64,000 nucleotides of DNA from Azospirillum formosense. Its GTDB lineage: Bacteria; Pseudomonadota; Alphaproteobacteria; Azospirillales; Azospirillaceae. Shown piece by piece: positions 38,313 to 46,759 of this stretch (positions within the stretch are counted from its first letter, which is position 1; the number at the start of each line of letters is the position of its first letter). Below the pieces are notes generated by a model. That model did not search any database. It worked only from the letters and a program-made list of their open reading frames with translations, and was not told the origin of the DNA. The DNA lies in assembly GCF_040500525.1 (NCBI RefSeq), contig NZ_CP159403.1, positions 1,007,001 through 1,071,000 on the forward strand, in the 5' to 3' direction. The translations under genes and the position numbers were made by a program.

Positions 38313-39211
38313 GCCGCGTCCTCCCGCTTGGCGGAGGTGAAGTCCTTGTAGGTTTCGCCGAGCGCCAGCATCTCCGGCGTGCCGATGAGATCGTTCAGCG
38401 CGTTGAAGTCGAACATGCGGTCGCGGAACGGCTGGGTGGTGCCGTGCTGGGCCAGCGAGGCGTAATAGTCCTGCGCCTGCCGGGCCAGCGCCCGCACGAT
38501 GCCGCCGGGGAAGATCACCAGCCGGTAGCCGAGATCGCCGAGGTCGGCGGCGGAGCTGATCGGCGTCTGCCCGCCCTCCACCATGTTCGCCAGCAGCGGG
38601 CGGATGCCGCCCAGGTCGGTGGCGATGGCGGAAAGCTGCTCGCGGCTCTTCGGCGCCTCGACGAACAGCACGTCGGCCCCGGCCTCGACGTAGAGGCGGG
38701 CACGGTCGAGCGCCGCCGGGACGCCCTCCACCGCCACCGCGTCGGTGCGGGCGATGATGAGCGTGCCCTCGCTGGTCCGGGCATCGACCGCCGCCTTGAT
38801 CTTGCCGGCCATCTCGCCGGCCGGGATCACCGCCTTGTCGGTCAGGTGGCCGCAGCGCTTGGGAAAGCTCTGGTCCTCGAGCTGGAGCGCGGTGGCGCCG
38901 GCCCGCTCGAACATGCGCACGGTGCGCTGCACGTTCAGCGCGTTGCCGTAGCCGGTGTCGGCGTCCACCACCAGCGGCGTCGGCACGCGGTCGCGCACCA
39001 GCGCGATGGTGTCCGCCACCTCGCTGACCGAGACCAGCCCGATGTCGGGCCGGCCGAGCCGGGTGTAGGCGATGGCCGCCCCCGACAGGTACAGCGCCTC
39101 GAACCCCGCCGCCGCCGCCAGCGAGGCGGTGAAGGCGTCGTAGACGCCGGGGGCCAGGACGACGCGGTCCTCGGAAAGCCGCTGTTTGAAGGTGAGGTCG
39201 GGTCGGGTCAT
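38309..39211 (-). CDS. Isocitrate lyase/PEP mutase family lyase
   Basis: 300-residue TIM-barrel enzyme that cleaves 2-hydroxy diacids by retro-aldol reaction. Visible: LAPGVYDAFTASLA, metal-binding VVDADTGYGNALNV (about 80-93), the catalytic loop FPKRCGH (about 116-122), which is the form of methylisocitrate and dimethylmalate lyases (true isocitrate lyase has KKCGH), and LIIARTDAVAVEG. Its neighbours LeuCD-like hydratase and PrpD fit a hydrate-then-cleave scheme giving pyruvate plus a short acid, as in the dimethylmalate branch of nicotinate breakdown. An oxaloacetate decarboxylase role is the alternative. Confidence 0.85.
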   Translation of the reverse strand: MTRPDLTFKQRLSEDRVVLAPGVYDAFTASLAAAAGFEALYLSGAAIAYTRLGRPDIGLVSVSEVADTIALVRDRVPTPLVVDADTGYGNALNVQRTVRMFERAGATALQLEDQSFPKRCGHLTDKAVIPAGEMAGKIKAAVDARTSEGTLIIARTDAVAVEGVPAALDRARLYVEAGADVLFVEAPKSREQLSAIATDLGGIRPLLANMVEGGQTPISSAADLGDLGYRLVIFPGGIVRALARQAQDYYASLAQHGTTQPFRDRMFDFNALNDLIGTPEMLALGETYKDFTSAKREDAA

Positions 39212-39212
39212 C

Positions 39213-40640
39213 TCAGACGCTCCCCCCGGCGGCGGCGGGCGCCGACAGAAGCCGGGTCAGGGTTGAAAGGTCGGCCGCGCGGTCGATCGACGCGACGCAG
39301 TCGGCAATGGCGGCGGCGTGGGAGGCACCCCAGACCGGACCGGCGAGGTCGGCGAACTTGGCGCGCACCTCGTCCGGGCTGTAGGGATCCTCGGTGTCGC
39401 CCTTGTTGGTCAGCGCCTCCGCCTCGAAGCGCCGTCCGTCGGCGAGCGTCAGGCGGACGCGGGCCGGGCGCAGGCCGGGAAGACGGGCGGTCAGGCCGGG
39501 GTCCTCGCGCACGGTCACCCGGCGGGCGAGGTCGCGGGTCGCCGCGTCCTGGCGGGCTCCGTCGCGGAAGGCCTCGGGGGTGGCCGCGCCGTTGGCGACG
39601 AAGGTCGCCAGCGCGAAGGGCAGCGAGAACTTCGCGGCCAGCATGTTCTTCGGCTCGGCCCCGTCGAGTTGGGCGGCCCAGACGTAGGTGTCGACCTCGA
39701 TGGCCGCGACCTCCGCCGGGGCGATCCGCCCGCCGGCCTGCGCCACGATGTCGCCCAGCGCGTCGAGCGCGCCGTGGGTGTAGCGGCAGGCGGCGTGGCG
39801 CTTGAAGTAGTTGCGGGCGATCTCCCAGCGTTCGCCCAGCTCCTCGATCATCAGCTCCGGCCGGAAATCGGTGGCGATGACGCCGCCGAACACGCTGCCC
39901 ACCCCGTCGGTCTCGCCGATGATGCCGCTCGCCGCCAGATCCCAAGCGGTCAGACCAAGCTGGTTCGACACCCCGGCGTAGGCGTTGCGCACCGTGCCGC
40001 CCTCCAGCATCGTCCGCCGGCTGGTGGCGAGGCCGAGGGTCGAGGCGATGTTGAGCGTCTCGATCATCATCGCCGCGTCGGCCCGGTTCAGATGGGCGAC
40101 GGCCAGCGCCGCCCCCGCCGTGCCCCAGGTGCCGTGCGGGTGGGTGGTGACCAGCAGCTTGGCGGCGATGCCGATGCGCGACCCGATCTCATAGCCGAGC
40201 GCCAGCGCGGTCAGCAAATCGGCGCCGGACGCCTTCAGGCGCGGCCCGGCGGCCAGGAGGGCCGGAACGACATGGATCGCCGGATGGCCGCGGGCGTACT
40301 GGTTCCCCTCGTCCAGCTCCAGCATGGTTCCGGCCAGACCGTTGAGCAGGGCGGCGGACCCGGCGGCGAAACCGCGGCCGCTGCCGATGGCCGGGCAATC
40401 GCCGGAACCGCCGGTCTCAGCCATACGGCCCGCCAGCGCTTGGCATTCCGGCTCCTGCATGCCGGCGGCGATCACGCCGACGCAGTCCAGCAGCACCAGC
40501 TTCGCCCGCTCCACCACCGGGGCCGGCAGGTCGGCAAAGGTCAGGCCGGCGGCGAAGGTGCCCCAACGGTCGAGCCAGGACGGCCGGGCGGCGGCGAGCA
40601 ATTCGCTCGCCGGCTTCACGTCAAAGGACAGGCTTGTCAT
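39213..40640 (-). CDS. MmgE/PrpD family dehydratase or isomerase
   Basis: 475 residues of the 2-methylcitrate dehydratase/aconitate isomerase/iminodisuccinate epimerase superfamily. Landmarks: VVERAKLVLLDCVGVIAAG, the LDEGNQYARGHPAIHVVPALLA segment with conserved His (about 108-129), KRHAACRYTHGALDAL (about 270-285) and EVAAIEVDTYVWA. Helical domain 1-270 plus lid domain. It starts 25 bp after livF and ends one base before the lyase gene. Distant members have many unrelated substrates, so methylcitrate is not assumed; an enzyme on a small dicarboxylate is likely. Confidence 0.85.
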   Translation of the reverse strand: MTSLSFDVKPASELLAAARPSWLDRWGTFAAGLTFADLPAPVVERAKLVLLDCVGVIAAGMQEPECQALAGRMAETGGSGDCPAIGSGRGFAAGSAALLNGLAGTMLELDEGNQYARGHPAIHVVPALLAAGPRLKASGADLLTALALGYEIGSRIGIAAKLLVTTHPHGTWGTAGAALAVAHLNRADAAMMIETLNIASTLGLATSRRTMLEGGTVRNAYAGVSNQLGLTAWDLAASGIIGETDGVGSVFGGVIATDFRPELMIEELGERWEIARNYFKRHAACRYTHGALDALGDIVAQAGGRIAPAEVAAIEVDTYVWAAQLDGAEPKNMLAAKFSLPFALATFVANGAATPEAFRDGARQDAATRDLARRVTVREDPGLTARLPGLRPARVRLTLADGRRFEAEALTNKGDTEDPYSPDEVRAKFADLAGPVWGASHAAAIADCVASIDRAADLSTLTRLLSAPAAAGGSV

Positions 40641-40665
40641 GTCACCGCTCCCGAGCGGACGGCCC

Positions 40666-41379
40666 CTAGAGGCCGAGATAGGTGCGTTTCAATTCGGGGT
40701 CGCGCACGATCTCGTCGGACGGTCCCGACAGCGCGAAGACGCCGTTTTCGAGGATGTAGGCGCGGCGGGCGACCTCCAGCGACTGGACGACGTTCTGCTC
40801 GACCAGCAGGATCGCCAGCCCGCCCGCGTTCAGCTTCCGGATCAGCCCGAACATCTCCTCGACCACCAGCGGCGACAGCCCGAGCGACGGCTCGTCGAGG
40901 ATCAGCAGCAGCGGTTCGGCCATCATGCCGCGCCCGATGGCGAGCATCTGCTGCTCGCCGCCCGACAGCGTGCCGGCGAGCTGGCCCTCGCGCTCCTTCA
41001 GGCGGGGGAAGGTGGTGAAGATGCGCTCCAGGTTCCGCGCCCGGTTCGGCTTGCCGCGCCGGTAGCTGCCCAGCTCCAGATTCTCGCGGATCGACAGGTT
41101 GGGGAAGATCTTGCGGCCTTCCGGCACCTGGATCAGCCCCTCCTCCACGATGCGCGCGGCGGAGCGGCCGTCGATGCGGCTGCCGGCGAAGCGGATCTCG
41201 CCCGCCCAGGGCGGCAGAACGCCCGACAGCACCTTGTTCAGCGTCGTCTTGCCGACGCCGTTGGAGCCGAGGACCGTGACGATCTCGCCGTCCTGCACCG
41301 CCATGTCGATGCCGCGCAGCACCTCGGTGGCGCCGTAGCCGGTCTTCAGCCCCTGGATGCTCAGAAGCGCCTCAGCCAT
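40666..41379 (-). CDS. livF: Branched-chain-type ABC transporter ATPase LivF
   Basis: 237 residues from ATG 41379. Nucleotide-binding domain with Walker A GSNGVGKTT, LivF-type signature LSGGEQQMLAIGR, Walker B LLILDEPSLGLSP and the closing line VEQNVVQSLEVARRAYILENG. The ATG overlaps the livG stop by eight bases. LivF proteins end around RDPELKRTYLGL as here. Fifth transport gene of the operon; the name denotes family, the real cargo is presumably the substrate of the downstream enzymes. Confidence 0.9.
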   Translation of the reverse strand: MAEALLSIQGLKTGYGATEVLRGIDMAVQDGEIVTVLGSNGVGKTTLNKVLSGVLPPWAGEIRFAGSRIDGRSAARIVEEGLIQVPEGRKIFPNLSIRENLELGSYRRGKPNRARNLERIFTTFPRLKEREGQLAGTLSGGEQQMLAIGRGMMAEPLLLILDEPSLGLSPLVVEEMFGLIRKLNAGGLAILLVEQNVVQSLEVARRAYILENGVFALSGPSDEIVRDPELKRTYLGL

Positions 41380-42118
41380 GGGCCGCCCCCTCCGCCGCAA
41401 GGCGGGCGGCGGCGCCGTGGCCGAGATAGGCCTCGATCACGCGGGGGTCGGCGCAGACGGCGGCGGGCTTGCCCTCGGCGATCATGCGACCCTGCGCCAG
41501 CACATAGACGCGCTCGCACAGGTTCATCACCGCCTGCATGACGTGTTCGATCATCAGGATCGTCACCCCTTCGTCGCGGATGCCCCGGATCACCGGGATG
41601 ATGTCGCGGATCTCCGACGGGTTCAGGCCGGCCAGCACCTCGTCCAGCAGCAGCAGCTTCGGCTCGGTGGCGAGCGCGCGGGCCAGCTCCAGCCGCTTGC
41701 GCCCCGCCACGGTCAGCCCGCCCGCCGGCCGGTCCAGCTCGGCCGCCAGCCCGACGCGGCGGGCCACCTCGCGCGCCCTGGCGATGGCGTCGGCGCGCCT
41801 GGCGTGGCGCAGATAGGCGCCGACCGCGATGTTCTCGCACACCGTCAGCCCGGCGAAGGGCTGGACGATCTGGAAGGTGCGGCCGATGCCGCGCTCGGCG
41901 CGGCGGTGCGGCTCCTCGCCGGTGATGTCGGTGCCCTCGAACAGGATCCGTCCGTCGCTCGGCGCGACGAAGCCGGAGATCATCGAGAACAGCGTGGTCT
42001 TGCCGGCGCCGTTCGGCCCGATCAGGCCGATGATGCCGCCGGGCTCCAGCGCGAGCGACGCGTTGTCCACCGCCATCAGACCGCCGAAGCGCTTGGAGAC
42101 GGACTCAACGGCCAGCAT
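41372..42118 (-). CDS. livG: Branched-chain-type ABC transporter ATPase LivG
   Basis: 248 residues; Walker A GPNGAGKTTLFSMISGF, LivG-type Q-loop IGRTFQIVQPFAGLTVCENI, signature LTVAGRKRLELARALA, Walker B LLLLDEVLAGLNP and H-loop IEHVMQAVMNLCERVYVL. The signature is the degenerate form (no SGGQ) usual for LivG. Overlaps livM by 14 bases and livF by eight. Works as a heterodimer with LivF under the LivH/LivM channel. Confidence 0.9.
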   Translation of the reverse strand: MLAVESVSKRFGGLMAVDNASLALEPGGIIGLIGPNGAGKTTLFSMISGFVAPSDGRILFEGTDITGEEPHRRAERGIGRTFQIVQPFAGLTVCENIAVGAYLRHARRADAIARAREVARRVGLAAELDRPAGGLTVAGRKRLELARALATEPKLLLLDEVLAGLNPSEIRDIIPVIRGIRDEGVTILMIEHVMQAVMNLCERVYVLAQGRMIAEGKPAAVCADPRVIEAYLGHGAAARLAAEGAAHG

Positions 42119-43103
42119 GGGACACCTCCTTGGCGCCGCGCGTCATCATCCCGCGACCGCGGTCGCGCAGCCGCTCCAGCAGGCCCAGGATGCCGCCGCG
42201 GGCGAAGGCGACGGCCAGCACCAGCACGCCGCCGAAGACGATCAGATCGATGCCGGGGATGCGGCCGGCGAACTGTTTGGCGAGTTCGCCCAGCCCGTGC
42301 AGGGTCAGCGCGCCCACCACCGGCCCGAAGACGGTGCCGACGCCGCCGATGATCGGGGCGAGCAGCAGTTCCACCGAGATCCAGCTGCCGTAGGCGATGT
42401 GAGCGTCAATGTAGAGAAAATACTGGGCGTAGAGGCAGCCGGACAGCGCTGTCACCGCACCCGACAGGGCAATGGCGCGCAGTTTGACCTTCAAGGAGTC
42501 GACGCCCAGCGCCTTGGCCGCGTCCTCGTTCTCGCGCACCGCGACGAGCTGCGCCCCGAAGCGCGAACGCTGGATCCAGCGAGTCAGCAGCAGCACCCCG
42601 GTGACGAAGGCCAGCACCAGCCAATAGAAGACGGCGCGGTCGGCGAACTGCAGGTTGGCGGGGTGGACATCCAGCTTGATCAGCAGGCCGGCGGCACCGC
42701 CGGTGAAGGCCGTCGCATTGGCGAGGATGCGGAACACCTCGGCGAAGGCCAGCGTCACCAGCGCGAAGTAGGAGCCCCGCAGGCCGGAACGGAAGCTGAG
42801 GAAGCCGATCACCCAGGCGACCGCCGCCCCCGCCGCCATCGCCAGCAGCAGCCCGGCCCAGGCGTTGATCCCGTAGCGAAGCTGCAGGATCGCCGTCACA
42901 TAGGCGCCGGTGCCGAAGAAGGCGGCGTGGCCGAAGCTGAACTGGCCGCCGAAGCCGCCCAGGATGTTCCAGCCCTGCGCGCCCAGCGCCACGATCAGCG
43001 TGAAGACGAGGAAGTTCATCACCGGGCTGGACGTCACCACCAGCGGCAGCAGCGCGGCGAGGACGGCCAGGACGGCGATCGGGATCAGGTCGCGCGCGGT
43101 CAT
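42105..43103 (-). CDS. livM: Branched-chain-type ABC permease LivM
   Basis: 332 residues from ATG 43103 (MTARDLIPIAVLAVLAALLPL), about ten hydrophobic helices. Family marks: GWNILGGFGGQFSFGHAAFFGTGAYV (about 48-73) and the cytoplasmic coupling region SRFGAQLVAVRENEDAAKALGVD (about 188-210), ending with the conserved GPVVGALTLHGLGELA. Overlaps livH by four bases and livG by 14, so the four membrane/ATPase genes are translationally coupled. Confidence 0.9.
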   Translation of the reverse strand: MTARDLIPIAVLAVLAALLPLVVTSSPVMNFLVFTLIVALGAQGWNILGGFGGQFSFGHAAFFGTGAYVTAILQLRYGINAWAGLLLAMAAGAAVAWVIGFLSFRSGLRGSYFALVTLAFAEVFRILANATAFTGGAAGLLIKLDVHPANLQFADRAVFYWLVLAFVTGVLLLTRWIQRSRFGAQLVAVRENEDAAKALGVDSLKVKLRAIALSGAVTALSGCLYAQYFLYIDAHIAYGSWISVELLLAPIIGGVGTVFGPVVGALTLHGLGELAKQFAGRIPGIDLIVFGGVLVLAVAFARGGILGLLERLRDRGRGMMTRGAKEVSHAGR

Positions 43104-43972
43104 GCCTTGGCTCCGAACAGGCCGGTCGGCCGCACCAGCAGCACGGCGATGAAGATCAGGAAGATGCCGATCTGCCCCAGGCTGTCGCCCAGGAACAGGC
43201 CGCACAGGCTCTCCACCACGCCGATGAACAGGCCGCCCAGCAGCGCGCCGGGGAGCGAGCCCATGCCGCCCAGCACGACCACTGTGAAGGCGACCAGCAC
43301 GAAGGCGCTGCCGATGCGCGGGTTGACGTAGAAGGTCGGCATCAGCAGGCCGGCCGCCACGGCGAGGCAGGCGCAGCCCAGCCCGAAGGTGATGGCGTAG
43401 ACGTGCGGGACGTCGATGCCGACCAGATTGGCGCCCAGCTTCTCCTTGGCGACGGCGCGGATCGCCTTGCCGGTGTCGGTGCGGTTCAGCACCAGCCAGA
43501 GAAGCCCGGTCACCACCACCGCCACGCCCAGCCCGATCACCCGCGGGTAGGAGAGCAGCAGCGGCCCCAGCGCGACCACCTGGAAGGAATAATCGGTGTC
43601 GAGTGTGCGGGTGTCCGACTGGAAGACCGCCAGCAGCACGTTCTCCAGCACGATCGACAGGCCGAGCGTGACCAGCAGGATGTTGCCGTCGTCGCCGTGG
43701 CTGGCCGGCCCGATGACGAAGCGCTGCAGCCCGTAGCCCAGCACGAACATCAGCGGCACCAGCGGCACGATCACCAGATATGGGTCGAGGCCGAGCCAGG
43801 CCCAGGCGACCCAGACCGCGAACATGGCGCAGGTCAGCAGCGCGCCATGGGCGAAGTTGATGATGTGGAGCACGCCGTAGATCAGCGTCAGGCCAAGCGC
43901 GATCAGCGCGTAGACCGCGCCGGTCATCAGCCCGTTCAGCGCCGCTTCCAGGATGATCTGAGGGGAATACAT
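43100..43972 (-). CDS. livH: Branched-chain-type ABC permease LivH
   Basis: 290 residues from ATG 43972 (MYSPQIILEAALNGLMTGAVYAL), about eight membrane helices. Contains LIYGVLHIINFAHGALLTCAMF (the LivH sequence, about 29-50), the coupling loop RTDTGKAIRAVAKEKLGANLVGID and the end LGGMGSLPGALLGGLFIGVVES. The upstream in-frame extension to 44116 is Arg-rich and not conserved. The 109-base gap to the binding-protein gene is the largest within this operon. Confidence 0.9.
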   Translation of the reverse strand: MYSPQIILEAALNGLMTGAVYALIALGLTLIYGVLHIINFAHGALLTCAMFAVWVAWAWLGLDPYLVIVPLVPLMFVLGYGLQRFVIGPASHGDDGNILLVTLGLSIVLENVLLAVFQSDTRTLDTDYSFQVVALGPLLLSYPRVIGLGVAVVVTGLLWLVLNRTDTGKAIRAVAKEKLGANLVGIDVPHVYAITFGLGCACLAVAAGLLMPTFYVNPRIGSAFVLVAFTVVVLGGMGSLPGALLGGLFIGVVESLCGLFLGDSLGQIGIFLIFIAVLLVRPTGLFGAKA

Positions 43973-44081
43973 GGCAGCCCGCGCATGAGGGAAACGGTTC
44001 CCCCACCCGTCCGGGCGGCCGGTGAACGGCGCCGCGGGGCGGGCGGGGAAACGGCGGGAGGTACGAAGGCGGCGGGACGGG

Positions 44082-45320
44082 TCACGTCGCCGGGAAGTTG
44101 GCCTTCGCCTCCGCAAAGGTTTCGGGGAAGATCACCTTGATGTCCTCGCCCTGGATCTGCGTGTTGATCGGGGTCGCGCCCTCGTTCTGGCCGTTGACGA
44201 ACTTCGTCGCGCCGTAGGGCATGATGTGCCCCTCGAAGGTGGAGCCGTTGAGCGCCTCGATGATCGTCTTGCGGTCGGCGGAACCGGCGCGCTCGATCGC
44301 GTCGGCCAGCAGCAGGACGTTCGAGTAGTTCAGCGGAACGTTGTAGGCGAAGGACTTGCCCTGAGCCTCCACCGCCTTGCGCAGAGCGAGAGCCTTCGGG
44401 TTCTTCGGATCGTGCCAGTGGTTGCAGTCGATGACGTTCTGGGCGGCCTGCGGGAACTCCTTGACGAAGCGCCCGTTCGACGCCGCCCCGCCCAGCACCG
44501 CGTAGACGCCCTTCGGCTTGATCCGCTGCTGCTGCATGGTGCGGGCGAGCAGAACGAACTCGCCGTAGTAGTTGGACGGAATGACGAGGTCCGGGTTCAG
44601 CGAACGGATGCGCAGCGCCACGTTGGACATGTCGCGCGCCGGGGTCGGGTGGGCGATGGTCTCCAGGATCTCGAAGCCGCGCTTGGGCAGTTCCGTCTGC
44701 AGCAGCTTGGCGAGACCCGAGCCGAACAGCCCGTCCTCATGCACCAGCACGACGGTCTTCGCCGGCTTGCCGGCCAGCTCGTTGATCTTGGTCAGGTTGT
44801 CGAGGGCGACCTGGGTGACCTTGCCGAAGCCGGGGCTGAAGCGGAAGGTATTGGTCAGGCCGCGCGCCATGATCTGGTCCGACACGCCGACATCGACCAG
44901 ATAGGGCAGATCGTAGCGCGCCGCCGCCTGGGAGGCGGCGAGGCAGATCGGGCTGGCGAAGCCGCCGACGATGGCGCACACGCCCTCGGCCTGCATGCGC
45001 TCGACCTCCTGCGTGCCGGCCTCCGGCGTGGAGCGGGCGTCGCCGAAGAGCATCTCGATCTTGGCCCCGCCCAGCGCCTTGAGGCCGCCCGCGGCGTTGA
45101 TCTCGTTGATCGCCATCTCGGCGCCGAGCCGGCCGAGGTCGCCGTCATGGGCGAGCGCGCCGGTCACCGGCTGGAGGATGCCGATCTTCACGGCCGGGGT
45201 CTGCGCCCGCAGAATCGACGGGGCACCCACCGTCGCGAAGGCCGCCGCCGCGGCGCCCGCCTTGAGCACCGTGCGGCGGGAAACGCCGGAGAGTGCGGAG
45301 TCCTGAACCGAACGTCCCAT
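44082..45320 (-). CDS. ABC transporter substrate-binding protein, Liv/amide type
   Basis: 412 residues from ATG 45320 with a twin-arginine-like signal SRRTVLKAGAAAAAFATVGA cleaved near RA-QTP (about residue 39), so it may be a Tat client. The mature protein is a type I periplasmic binding protein: VKIGILQPVTGALAHDGDLGRLGAEMAINEINAAGG at the start, AEGVCAIVGGFASPICLAAS, and VLVHEDGLFGSGLAKLLQ in the middle. It delivers the unknown cargo to LivHMGF. Only five bases separate it from the GntR gene upstream. Confidence 0.9.
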   Translation of the reverse strand: MGRSVQDSALSGVSRRTVLKAGAAAAAFATVGAPSILRAQTPAVKIGILQPVTGALAHDGDLGRLGAEMAINEINAAGGLKALGGAKIEMLFGDARSTPEAGTQEVERMQAEGVCAIVGGFASPICLAASQAAARYDLPYLVDVGVSDQIMARGLTNTFRFSPGFGKVTQVALDNLTKINELAGKPAKTVVLVHEDGLFGSGLAKLLQTELPKRGFEILETIAHPTPARDMSNVALRIRSLNPDLVIPSNYYGEFVLLARTMQQQRIKPKGVYAVLGGAASNGRFVKEFPQAAQNVIDCNHWHDPKNPKALALRKAVEAQGKSFAYNVPLNYSNVLLLADAIERAGSADRKTIIEALNGSTFEGHIMPYGATKFVNGQNEGATPINTQIQGEDIKVIFPETFAEAKANFPAT

Positions 45321-45325
45321 AACGC

Positions 45326-46195
45326 TCAACTCCTCTGCTTGATGGCCCGCGAGCCGCGGGTGGGCTTTTCGCCCGCTTTGTTCTTGTCGGCCTTGGCTTT
45401 CTCGGCCCTGGCAGCCTCGGATGCGCGCGGCCGGCCCAGGGCCGGGCTCCAGCGCCGCTCCCCGTCGTCGCCGATGCGCACCAGATCCATGTGAAAGCTG
45501 TAGCGGTCGGGCCGGTACAGCGCGTGCAAGTGCTCCACCCCGCGGCCGGAGGGGTCGTGCACGATTCGGGTCAGCGTCAGCAGCGGCGAGCCGATCTCCA
45601 GATCGAGCGCCGCCGCCGCCTCCGGCCCGGCCAGCGTGGCGTTGATCGCCTGGGTGGCGCGCTCGGTCTTCACGCCCGACCGCTCGATCAACTCCAGCAG
45701 CGGGCGCGCCGCCAGTTCCGCCTCCGAATAGGTCAGGCCCAGCCATTCCGGCACATGGGTGGTCAGGTAGGAGAAGGGCTCCCCGTCGATCAGGCGCACG
45801 CGCACCGACCGCTGGACCCGCTCGCCCGGCTTCAGCCCCAGGCTTTCGGCGATGGCCTCGGGCGGCGCGACATAGCCGAAGGACAGCAGCTTCACATCGG
45901 TGCTGCGCCCCATGTCGATCAGGTGCGACAGCACGTTGGAAAGGTCGGCGACGATGGGGCGGACGCTGCGGCTGTCATGGACGAAGGTGCCCGAGCCGGC
46001 CTTGCGCTGCACGAGCCCTTCCTTCTCCAGAAGGTCGAGCGCCCGGCGCACGGTCACCCGCGACACCGCGTGCTCCGCGGCCAGCGCCGGCTCCCCCGGC
46101 AGGCGCCCGCCCGGCGGCAGGTCGCCGGCGATGATGCGGTCGCGCAGCAGCAGGTAGATCCGGCGCGCCTTCAGCGGTTCGACCGACGACTTCAC
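45326..46195 (-). CDS. GntR/HutC family regulator with UTRA domain
   Basis: 289 residues from GTG 46195 (KSSVEPLKARRIYLLLRDRI). N-terminal winged helix with GRLPGEPALAAEHAVSRVTVRRALDLLEKEGLVQRKAGSGTFV (about 28-70) and a C-terminal UTRA ligand domain (about 90-245) of chorismate-lyase fold; the Lys/Ala-rich tail (about 255-289) is extra. It is the first gene of the 13-gene operon and two palindromes lie just upstream, so it probably represses its own operon and is released by the pathway substrate or an intermediate. An earlier in-frame start at 46282 would place the palindromes in coding sequence and is rejected. Confidence 0.88.
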   Translation of the reverse strand: MKSSVEPLKARRIYLLLRDRIIAGDLPPGGRLPGEPALAAEHAVSRVTVRRALDLLEKEGLVQRKAGSGTFVHDSRSVRPIVADLSNVLSHLIDMGRSTDVKLLSFGYVAPPEAIAESLGLKPGERVQRSVRVRLIDGEPFSYLTTHVPEWLGLTYSEAELAARPLLELIERSGVKTERATQAINATLAGPEAAAALDLEIGSPLLTLTRIVHDPSGRGVEHLHALYRPDRYSFHMDLVRIGDDGERRWSPALGRPRASEAARAEKAKADKNKAGEKPTRGSRAIKQRS

Positions 46196-46229
46196 AGTGC
46201 CCCGCCTCCCTCTCGCTGGAAACCGGTGT

Positions 46230-46248
46230 CTGTCTCTGCATAAGACAG
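46230..46248. promoter_or_regulatory. Candidate GntR operator 1
   Basis: Inverted repeat CTGTCT (46230-46235) and AGACAG (46243-46248) with seven bases between, 35 bases upstream of the GntR start. Same half-site style (CTGT..ACAG) as the stronger palindrome next to it. Confidence 0.45.
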
Positions 46249-46252
46249 GAAC

Positions 46253-46272
46253 CTGTATGATCGATAATACAG
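46253..46272. promoter_or_regulatory. Candidate GntR operator 2
   Basis: Near-perfect 20-base palindrome CTGTATGATCGATAATACAG, nine of ten positions paired, centred about 68 bases upstream of the GntR start. GntR/HutC proteins bind such palindromes of about 14-20 bases. Its centre is 23-24 bases from that of operator 1, about two helical turns, so both could be filled on one face. Confidence 0.6.
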
Positions 46273-46346
46273 CTTTGGTCAACAGCGATGTTGGGAGCGC
46301 GGACGATTGGGGGAGGGTCCCTTCGGATTCCAGCGCCGGAAAAGCA

Positions 46347-46376
46347 AACGGCCCGCCTCGGGGGAGGCGGGCCGTT
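46347..46376 (-). terminator. Rho-independent terminator after fmdB
   Basis: 12-bp perfect stem (46347-46358 pairing with 46365-46376) with a six-base loop. On the minus strand it is followed by TTTGCTTTT. It lies 23 bases after the fmdB stop, ending the amide cluster before the GntR operon. Confidence 0.85.
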
Positions 46377-46399
46377 CGGTGTCGGTGGTCACAAAGGCG

Positions 46400-46738
46400 T
46401 CAGTGGCTGATCATCCACGGCCTTGCCGTCGGGAAGCCCTTCGCCCCGTCGGGGGTGCGCAGCACCGACCGCCCCTTCCCGCCGCAACCGCAGCCCGGCC
46501 CGTGCTTGTGCTTCGGCCCGACCTCCGACAGCAGCTTCGGCCGGTCGGCGCTGCGTTCGTTGGTGGCGTGCGCGGTCCGCGTCGCCGCCGACAGCGCGGA
46601 GAAGGCCGGCGCCATGCGGATCACCCGCGGCGACGGCGTTCCGCAATCGGGGCACGGCTGCGGCGCGCCGCTTTCCGCCATCGGCCGCATTCCCGTGAAG
46701 TCACCGCAGGTCGGGCACTCGTAATCGTACATCGGCAT
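46400..46738 (-). CDS. fmdB: FmdB family zinc-ribbon protein
   Basis: 112 residues. N-terminal zinc ribbon MYDYECPTCGDFTGMRPM ... CPDCGTPSPRVI (two CxxC pairs, residues about 8-33), then a low-complexity middle and HGPGCGCGGKG. Homologous to FmdB of Methylophilus, co-encoded with formamidase and suggested to be a regulator, though its biochemical role is unproven. 21 bp after fmdA. The end is the terminator at 46347. Confidence 0.88.
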   Translation of the reverse strand: MPMYDYECPTCGDFTGMRPMAESGAPQPCPDCGTPSPRVIRMAPAFSALSAATRTAHATNERSADRPKLLSEVGPKHKHGPGCGCGGKGRSVLRTPDGAKGFPTARPWMISH

Positions 46739-46759
46739 GGCGCGGCCTCCCCTCTCCCG

